Source: Cryphonectria parasitica EP155
Lineage: Eukaryota; Ascomycota; Sordariomycetes; Diaporthales; Cryphonectriaceae
Assembly: GCF_011745365.1 (NCBI RefSeq)
Contig: NW_024468911.1
Location: forward strand, 124,001-188,000
Length of the DNA stretch: 64,000 nucleotides
Reading direction: 5' to 3'
In this document: positions 58,069 to 64,000 of the stretch, one piece after another
Position numbering within the stretch: position 1 is the first letter of the stretch
How the letters are laid out: each line of letters starts with the position of its first letter
Translations under genes and position numbers: made by a program
Notes under the pieces: generated by a model
Database searches by the model: none
Seen by the model: only the letters and a program-made list of their open reading frames with translations
Told to the model about the DNA's origin: nothing

Positions 58069-60032
58069 TTAAGCCCTTTCCTTACTATGGATGTTAATAT
58101 CGTTTAATATAGCTTGGTTCTTCTTTGCAGCCCTAATTCTCGCTCTCTTAAGCTTTCTCGTGTCGGAATCAACTCTCCATGTGAAACCCCAAGTGATGAT
58201 ATTCATAACGATGGCCATACCAATGAACCCCATGGCTATACCAAACGACGTTGTGTACTTAGGAGCATATCTCGAGTTGAACAGCTGAGAGCCAACAGCG
58301 CCGCCTATCTGTCCGTAGCTGTTTGCAAATGCTATGGCAAAGGCCGAACCCGTCGCTCCCTCTGTGGTCTGGACCCTCCAGGGCCACATCATTGTATACC
58401 TGCATCCTGTTAGCCTACAGGTGTCACGAGAAAGAAAATGGTGAGGACATCTATACCAAGCCGTGGAGAAACCTCCGGCAATTACCGTCGCCGCGTACAC
58501 ACCCCCAGAGTTGGGAAATATGTACAACACCACGTAGCAAGCCTCAATCACTATCATGAATCCGAGGGGGATGGATGGTTGGGGGATTCGTCCCGTATCC
58601 GCGAAAATGCCGAAGATCACAGTCAAAATACACGCAAACACTGCCGGCGGTATGTTGAGAAGTTGTGCTTGAGCAATCGACCTGGACAATATACATGTAA
58701 GTCTTTTGGCGCAGATATCAAGGACAAACATAGCTTACGTGAATCCAAGATTGGCGATCACCGTGGGCTGGTAGAATGTGAGGCCAGTTGTGCCGACAGT
58801 AAAAAAGGCCCAGCAAAGAAGGAACAGCCAGAGTCTTTTGTCTTTTAAAGTCGCGAAGAATTCACGCAAGTTGAAATCTTTCTCCGCAGCTCTCGGCGCA
58901 TTCATAGGGAGCCTGGCTTCTGTGAAGGTCTTCTCCTTCTCCGACATCCAGGTCACGTTTGAAGGAACTGTCGTTACATGTCAACGTGGCTTTCTGCAGA
59001 GATTGTGAGATCGGAATAACGTACAGTCAGGGAGGAACAGGTATACAGATATCCCAAGAAAAATGGTAAAGACACCTTCCGTCAATATCATCCTGTTTAC
59101 CATGTTAGAACAGTCTCTTTGCAGATGGGGTTCAGGCTACCTTACCATTTCCAGCCAGACAGTCCTCTTGCCTCTACGCCATCAAAAGCAAAGGCCAGAA
59201 CACCGCTGATGACGGTGCTAAAATTTCCAAGTATGGTAACTAAAACGATCCGAGGAGCCATCTCATCTGGGCGATACCAGTAACAGAGGTGCAGAAGCAT
59301 ACCTGGCCACAGGCCAGCTTCGAACAGCCCAAGGAAGGCCCTCACTGTGTACAGGCCACCCGCGTTGGTCACAGCGGCATGGCAACAGAGAGTCACACCC
59401 CAGGAGATCTAAATCCCGGATCAATGATGGGTCGTAGCGTGTGGATCAGAATACATACCATAATTCGAGCCTGCCATACCGAAGGCTTCAAGAGCTTTAC
59501 CAAGAGATTTGATGGCGTTTCTGCGAGGATATAAGGAATCTTTCCATTTTTTTTTTTCAGCAGTTGCTCAAAGTAGGTAAGAGTCGATGACCACATACAT
59601 AATAAGCAAGTGTCACAAAATTGTATTGGTTCGAGGTCATATGAAGCTCCGTCAGGATATTGTGAGACGTTCCTTCATCCATGATTCGGGCGTTGGAGAC
59701 CTAGAAGAACTTTAGTGTACCGTTTACATGTGAGTGGGAGAGAGCCAACGTACATTTGCAGCATCAATGGTCTTAACCATATACATTATAGACAAAAGCG
59801 GCAGTAAGTGCCAGTCTATGCGTCTGAGGAGTTTCTTCTCTTCCTCGGCACTCAGCGTTGCTCTGGCTCTCATGAGATCAGCATCGTAGCCGATGATCGG
59901 CTCCTGAGCATCACTATACTCGGGCAAGGCGTTATCACCACGAGACACGATTTGCAGTTGTCCTTGATGATCAAGGCTTTCAATAGCGGTTGAAACGGTC
60001 AGGCCATGGTTGCCCTCGGATTCTTTTGCCAT
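58069..60032 (-). CDS. MFS transporter, Dal5/allantoate-permease type (anion:cation symporter)
   Basis: Eight exons (60032-59754, 59700-59599, 59539-59459, 59408-59146, 59092-59025, 58967-58739, 58681-58457, 58399-58069) join in frame to 525 residues. The soluble head ends in EEEKKLLRRIDWHLLPLLSI, the hallmark start of the ACS family. Next come IDAANVSNARIMD, PYILAETPSNLLVKLLKPSV, and AFLGLFEAGLWPGMLLHLCY (the FLGxxEAGxxPG signature). Then follow YWYRPDEMAPRIVLV and, in the second half, GFSTAWYTMMWPWRVQTTEG (the W..N...h..R variant) and GQIGGAVGSQLFNSRYAPKY. Twelve helices are expected. Members import allantoate, nicotinate, biotin, sugar acids or similar carboxylates. The secreted peptidase next door starts 507 bp away, divergent, so co-regulation for nutrient uptake is possible. 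Confidence 0.88.
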
Positions 60033-60538
60033 GGTCAGGATATTATTGGAGATCATTGGACAAGAGTCAGAAGATTTGAAGCGGTGCCACTCATAGCCCA
60101 GGCCGCTATGAGAGAATATTGTATTTCGGTCTACTCATATATCTTTCTACAAGACAGCCTTAGTATCTTCAGCCGATCGCAATCTTCGATAAGGCGTGGG
60201 GAAAACCAGCTTTGTGATCGCCCGACCCGGAATTTGGTTGGCGGATATAAATTGATTATCTTGGGACCGGATTGCGCGATCGCGCCCGGCTGGCTGTAAT
60301 ACAATAGAACCAAGGCGAACATGTCGCTTTTGTGGAGTCGTATGGCGATATCTGGTGAGGGGAACTTGGAACGTTACAAGCATTAAAGCATGGGTAGCTC
60401 TCGTCTTGTGTGTGCGGACGGTCCGCTTAGACGAAGTCATATATCCGGCGCACTTTCGGCAAACCGCGTCGAGATAAGCCTCCTTTCTGAACAGCTCTTC
60501 ATCTCTAATTTCATAGCTGTCACTTGCATTCGGTCTTC
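60033..60538. promoter_or_regulatory. Divergent promoter region: MFS transporter / M20 peptidase
   Basis: A 506 bp interval between the two starts. It contains several GATA-core words on both strands (for example gataag near 60190, tatct near 60138 and cgatatctgg near 60347), compatible with but not proof of nitrogen control. No TATA box stands out. Confidence 0.3.
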
Positions 60539-61757
60539 ATGATGAAAGGTCTGGGCTTTTTCCATATCTATGCGTTCCTGGCCGGCTGGCCGCCCGGCGC
60601 CGCAGGTGGCATCCAACAGCCACTGGGAGGCGCATCTTCGGTTTTATCCGCTTCGTCCGATTCCGCACTAATCGAACTACACAAGTCTCTTGTCGAGCGT
60701 CCATCCATCACTGGCTCGGAAGGCAATGTATCTCCGTTCCTGAAGAGCTACCTGGAGGAGAAGGGGTTTACTGTGGAGATCCAACCTGTTGTGGATGACC
60801 GAGAAAATGTCTTTGCTTATCTCGGCGACTCTAGAAATACTCGGATTCTCGTGACGTCGCATATTGACACGGTCCCGCCTTTCTGGCCATATGAGAGAAA
60901 GGGTGATGAGATTTGGGGGCGTGGTACTGTCGACGCGAAGGGTAGCGTGGCATCCCAAATCATCGCGGTCGAGTCGCTTGTTCAAGCAAGCCAGATCAAG
61001 GAAGGCGATGTTGCCCTGCTCTTCGTCGTTGGTGAAGAGAGCGGTGGCGCTGGCATGAAAGCGGCGAACAACCTTGGTTTGACCTGGGAGACGGTCATCT
61101 TTGGAGAGCCTACAGACCTCAAGCTTGCTCGGGGCCACAAAGGAGTGACTGGGGGAACCATACGAGCAAAGGGGATAGCGGGCCATTCGGGATACCCTGA
61201 AGTAGGCAGGAATGCTATTGACCACCTCGTTCGCAGTCTGGCTGCATTGCAGGATGTCCAACTTCCATGGAGTGAGCGGTTTGGCAACACAACGATCAAC
61301 ATTGGCAAGATCGACGGTGGCGTGGCCTCCAACGTTATTCCTGAAGATGCAGTGGCGACAGCCACAGTCAGGATTGCAGCAGGGACTCCAGAAGAGATAC
61401 AAGATCTGATCAGAAGAACTGTCACCGAGGTTTCACCACATGTTACAATCGACTTCAGGGTCGGTATTGGGCCTGTTCCCATCGACTACGATATTGATGG
61501 TAAGCAGCATGTCCTCCTTGTACATTTGTTCTGCCGCAGAGACTGATGTTTGCCTAGGATTTGAAACATTTGTGGCACGATATGGCACGGATATCCCAAG
61601 CTTGAAAGGGGATCATAAGAGATATCTCTACGGCCCGGGAAGCGTCCTTGTGCCTCATTCTGATCACGAACATCTGAAAATTTCAGATTTGGAAGCTGCA
61701 GTCGAAGGCTACAAGGTTCTTATCACAGAGTCCTTGAAGCGAAACACACGACACTAA
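60539..61757 (+). CDS. Secreted M20-family metallopeptidase (ArgE/DapE/carboxypeptidase-like)
   Basis: Two exons (60539-61499, 61558-61757) give 386 residues. The N-terminus MMKGLGFFHIYAFLAGWPPG is a signal peptide, so the enzyme is vacuolar or secreted. The metal and catalytic motifs are intact: LVTSHIDTVPPFWP (first zinc His, about 108), GRGTVDAKGS (bridging Asp, about 132), and FVVGEESGGAG (catalytic Glu and zinc Glu, about 166). The dimerisation/lid insert follows (HKGVTGGTIRAKGIAGHSGY), and the final zinc His is in VPHSDHEHL near the C-terminus. The family removes C-terminal residues from peptides or acyl groups from amino acids. Its length matches acetylornithine-deacetylase-like members. 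The divergent MFS gene may take up a product. Confidence 0.88.
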
Positions 61758-63146
61758 GTAGTATGATACTCTAGCAGTGTCTCGGGGGTTTGTAATTAGT
61801 ACGATTCTTATGCCTCAATGAAAGCTCAGTTGAGGACGAGTCGGGTCAACTCCATGCATCTTGCTGGCGACGATTTACCTCTTGCTTGTCATCTTTATTT
61901 CATAGAATTTGAAGGAGCTTCAGGCTTTCTGGATCCAAATACTACTCTTACTCAAGCATTCTTGGCCGCTCAAGACACCTGGGGAGGATGAGACAGCTAT
62001 TATAAGGCAGCGGAACACACTGTGGTTGAACACACTGTGGGGGTGTGGTTTTGGGGGGGGGGGGGGGGCTTGGAAGTTGCTAGGAGAAGTAAACACAGTT
62101 GACACTCCATTGACAGCGTGACAGCAGGCGGCCTCTACTTTTATATGTGTTCAGAGCCGGTCGAGCTAATGCAAAGCTGCAGCACATATCTGGTGAGTCT
62201 ACATGTTAAGATGATTGCCAGTCTGTGTGTTATGTTTGTTACGCCACCTTCAACGTACTAATTCGGACTTCTCTTTCGGGCCTTTCAAAGCCATTCTGTC
62301 AAAACTCCAACAGCAGTCATAGTTATTCACAATATTTGGAAGAGACTGAATATCCAAGAAAATTAGCCGGTGCACGGCCAATGTATCAATGTAGCTCAGT
62401 AAGGCGCATATTGCAGGAACTCCTTTTCATTCTTTTGATAGGTTTTTTTTGGGGGGGGGGGGGGCGACGCGAAGAAGTCTTTTCGGGCTGCTCTGCACTT
62501 CGTTTCCAGAGAATTTCTCTTGGGCATGGACAAATGTTTTGCACGAAAGTCTTGTATGACCGCAAAGGCGAAGGTAGCCAGGCCAGTGTAGTTACCATGT
62601 CTCTAGACAGCCTCATAAGAATCAAGTACCTGGCTCACTCGATCAACATGCTGAGTATTATGATTCACAATGTTGTATTCCATACTATAGTTCTACGGCC
62701 GTATCGCCGCTCTACCCCTCCTTGACCAACAATGGGGTGACGAACAGTGCAGCAACGAGTTCACGCGAATCACCTTATCCCGGACTTCACCACATTTCAG
62801 GGTACAGGCGGTGGCCGAAGTCGTTCAAACGTTCTGGGAAATCTCCAGACCAGAGGCAAACATCACCAAGCTGTTGGTTTCCCTTATTTTTCATGATTCG
62901 CTGGGCTCGAATGCTTTTTCATGTGAAACCACATGCTAAATTATCCCGTAATGTACAACAAATTTTGGAGAAACTTTGACACAATGAAGATCTATTCTCT
63001 TCATTGGTTCTAGACTCCGAAGAGGTCTTGTAACATAAACACATCTTGAAATTCTTCGATGTTCGTTATCGGTCTTGGTAACTCTTTACTACATATCGGT
63101 TATACAATTTCAGAAACAAATTACCCCTGAACACCATTCCTAAGTC
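61758..63146. other. Intergenic region with poly-G runs
   Basis: About 1.4 kb. G homopolymers lie near 62054-62068 and 62450-62464. Open frames at 62225-62725 (plus) and 62386-62625 (minus) overlap and run across the poly-G, and show no motif. The sequence between 62750 and 62980 has frames on the plus strand that look weakly protein-like but match nothing I know. Confidence 0.35.
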
Positions 63147-64000
63147 TCAGCCAATTACTGTAGTGCTTACCCCAGAGTGATAAGCCCTCGGCCACTGATG
63201 AACAGGGCGACCGAGTTCGTAGTCATGGTCGTCGCGAAGTTGCTCGAATGAGCCCATACCAAGGTCGTCGGCGCCCGGTAGAGTGTTGACGAGAGTGCTG
63301 CCATTGCTCTTGGACGACTTCTTGGCGCTACCACCGCCGATAGTCACAAGGTCTGTCCTGCCACTCCGGTTCTTGGAGGTGTTTCGAGAAATTCCGAGTG
63401 TGCGTAGTCCTGCATTGAGGAGAGGGCGGAGTGGAGGCAACGAAGCAGAGATAATGCCCACGGCGGTCTCAACCATAGCCCAGATAATGAAGTCCTTCAG
63501 ACCGTCTAGAACATGTTGGTATTAGTACGAGCACTAGCTATGAACACGATGATGCAACGCAACGGTGAAACAATGGTCACGAGAAGCAAAAGAAAAGACA
63601 AGAAAAAAAACCCCCCGGGGGGGGGGGAGGGGGGAAGCGTGGCGGCGTGGCGGCGTGGCGGCGAGAAAACAACTTACAAGTATAGTCGGCATGTTCCTCG
63701 CTGAACAGCTGCACAGTCACATTGAGCTTGAGAGTGCTGCTCACGATAACCATGATGCCCAGCAGAAAAACACCACCCAGTGCAATCTTCTGTGATGTCC
63801 TGATATGCAGCTTGTAGACCTCTCGCAGGGGGAGCAACATGATACACAGGTCTGTGAAGATGTTCGGCACGGCATTTCCAATGAAAAAGGCGTTGTTGTT
63901 GATGCACTTGGAGGTAGGGTTTACAGAGGGCTGTAGCTCGAGAACCCAGGCTGCGGAGATGGGGTTGCATTGGAAGATGGTCACCAGCACGACGGCAACC
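63147..64000 (-). CDS. PTH11/rhodopsin-domain membrane protein, 5' part beyond the window
   Basis: The right edge cuts this gene; two exons are visible (64000-63678 partial, 63505-63147). The visible part begins inside helix 4-5 (TIFQCNPISAAWVLE, the conserved FQC.P...W motif) and continues INNNAFFIGNAVPNIFTDLC then IMLLPLREVYKL, GGVFLLGIMVIVSSTLKLNV, and, after the intron, DFIIWAMVETAVGIISASLP. The Gly/Ser/Lys-rich cytosolic tail follows (GGGSAKKSSKSNGSTL). These are the signature blocks of the fungal rhodopsin-domain family. The intron holds a C/G run and three GTGGCGGC units. GTAAGC near the end (HSG|GTAAGC) could be a further donor, so the C-terminus is uncertain. Confidence 0.8.
63603..63664 (+). 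repeat. C/G homopolymer with (GTGGCGGC)3 in an intron
   Basis: A run of C followed by about 12 G, then more G, then three tandem GTGGCGGC units. All lie inside the intron of the receptor-like gene at the right edge. The run is assembly-sensitive and strongly G-rich on the plus strand. Confidence 0.7.

Noticed and set aside
62225..62725. 166-residue plus-strand frame
   Set aside because: Runs through a poly-G stretch, carries no recognisable domain, and competing minus frames exist.
1..64000. CRISPR arrays, bacterial-type operons, tRNA or rRNA genes
   Set aside because: No regularly spaced direct repeats, spliced eukaryotic genes throughout, and no convincing cloverleaf or B-box context found by eye.

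Overview
The window is nuclear DNA from a filamentous ascomycete (Pezizomycotina). Genes are split by short introns of about 50-135 bp with GTAAGT-like donors and CAG/TAG acceptors. HET-domain, NACHT/ankyrin-like, PTH11-type receptor-like, DMATS and FAD-oxidase genes are typical of that group. There is no operon structure, no CRISPR array and no rRNA; I saw no convincing tRNA. All exon joins below were made by eye from splice consensus and reading-frame continuity. I could not run homology searches, so family names rest on recognised motifs.

Layout. (1) 1-6.2 kb is mostly gene graveyard. Two short reading frames are broken by stops that are each one C-to-T change from a sense codon (375-686, 1518-1874). 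One intact alpha/beta hydrolase follows (2786-3682). Then comes a frameshifted relic of the adenylation domain of an NRPS-like/reductase enzyme (4391-5939). (2) 6.2-18.7 kb holds three large genes that look like a self/non-self recognition or cell-death locus: an ankyrin/coiled-coil/subtilisin protease (minus), a strand-rich protein of unknown function (minus), and, divergent from it, a 1920-residue hydrolase-like/NACHT-like/ankyrin/ZZ-finger protein. (3) 19.6-43 kb is rich in secondary-metabolism genes: two FAD-linked oxidases, a UbiA-type prenyltransferase, two salicylate-hydroxylase-like flavin monooxygenases, a short-chain dehydrogenase, a small secreted NTF2/SnoaL-like protein, a DMATS-type aromatic prenyltransferase and two seven-helix PTH11/rhodopsin-domain proteins. 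A decayed patatin gene lies inside it, next to one copy of a 0.4 kb dispersed repeat; the other copy lies just behind the second monooxygenase. (4) 43.6-64 kb holds a HET-domain gene, a C2H2 (REI1-like) zinc-finger gene, a probably broken small secreted cysteine-rich gene, a third FAD-linked oxidase, a GMC oxidoreductase, a possible HET tail remnant, a Dal5-type MFS transporter, a secreted M20 peptidase and, cut by the right edge, a third PTH11-like protein.

How the genes may work together (inference). The UbiA prenyltransferase, decarboxylating-type monooxygenases, FAD oxidases, SDR and NTF2-like protein would suit a prenylated hydroquinone/epoxycyclohexenone-type meroterpenoid route, or tailoring of a DMATS product. 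No intact PKS, NRPS or terpene cyclase is in the window, so the scaffold is unknown. The protease / strand-rich protein / NLR-like group is the best candidate for an undescribed system: its protease-next-to-small-partner layout recalls the fungal HET-Q2 protease and its HET-Q1 gasdermin-like substrate, but no gasdermin identity is shown here.
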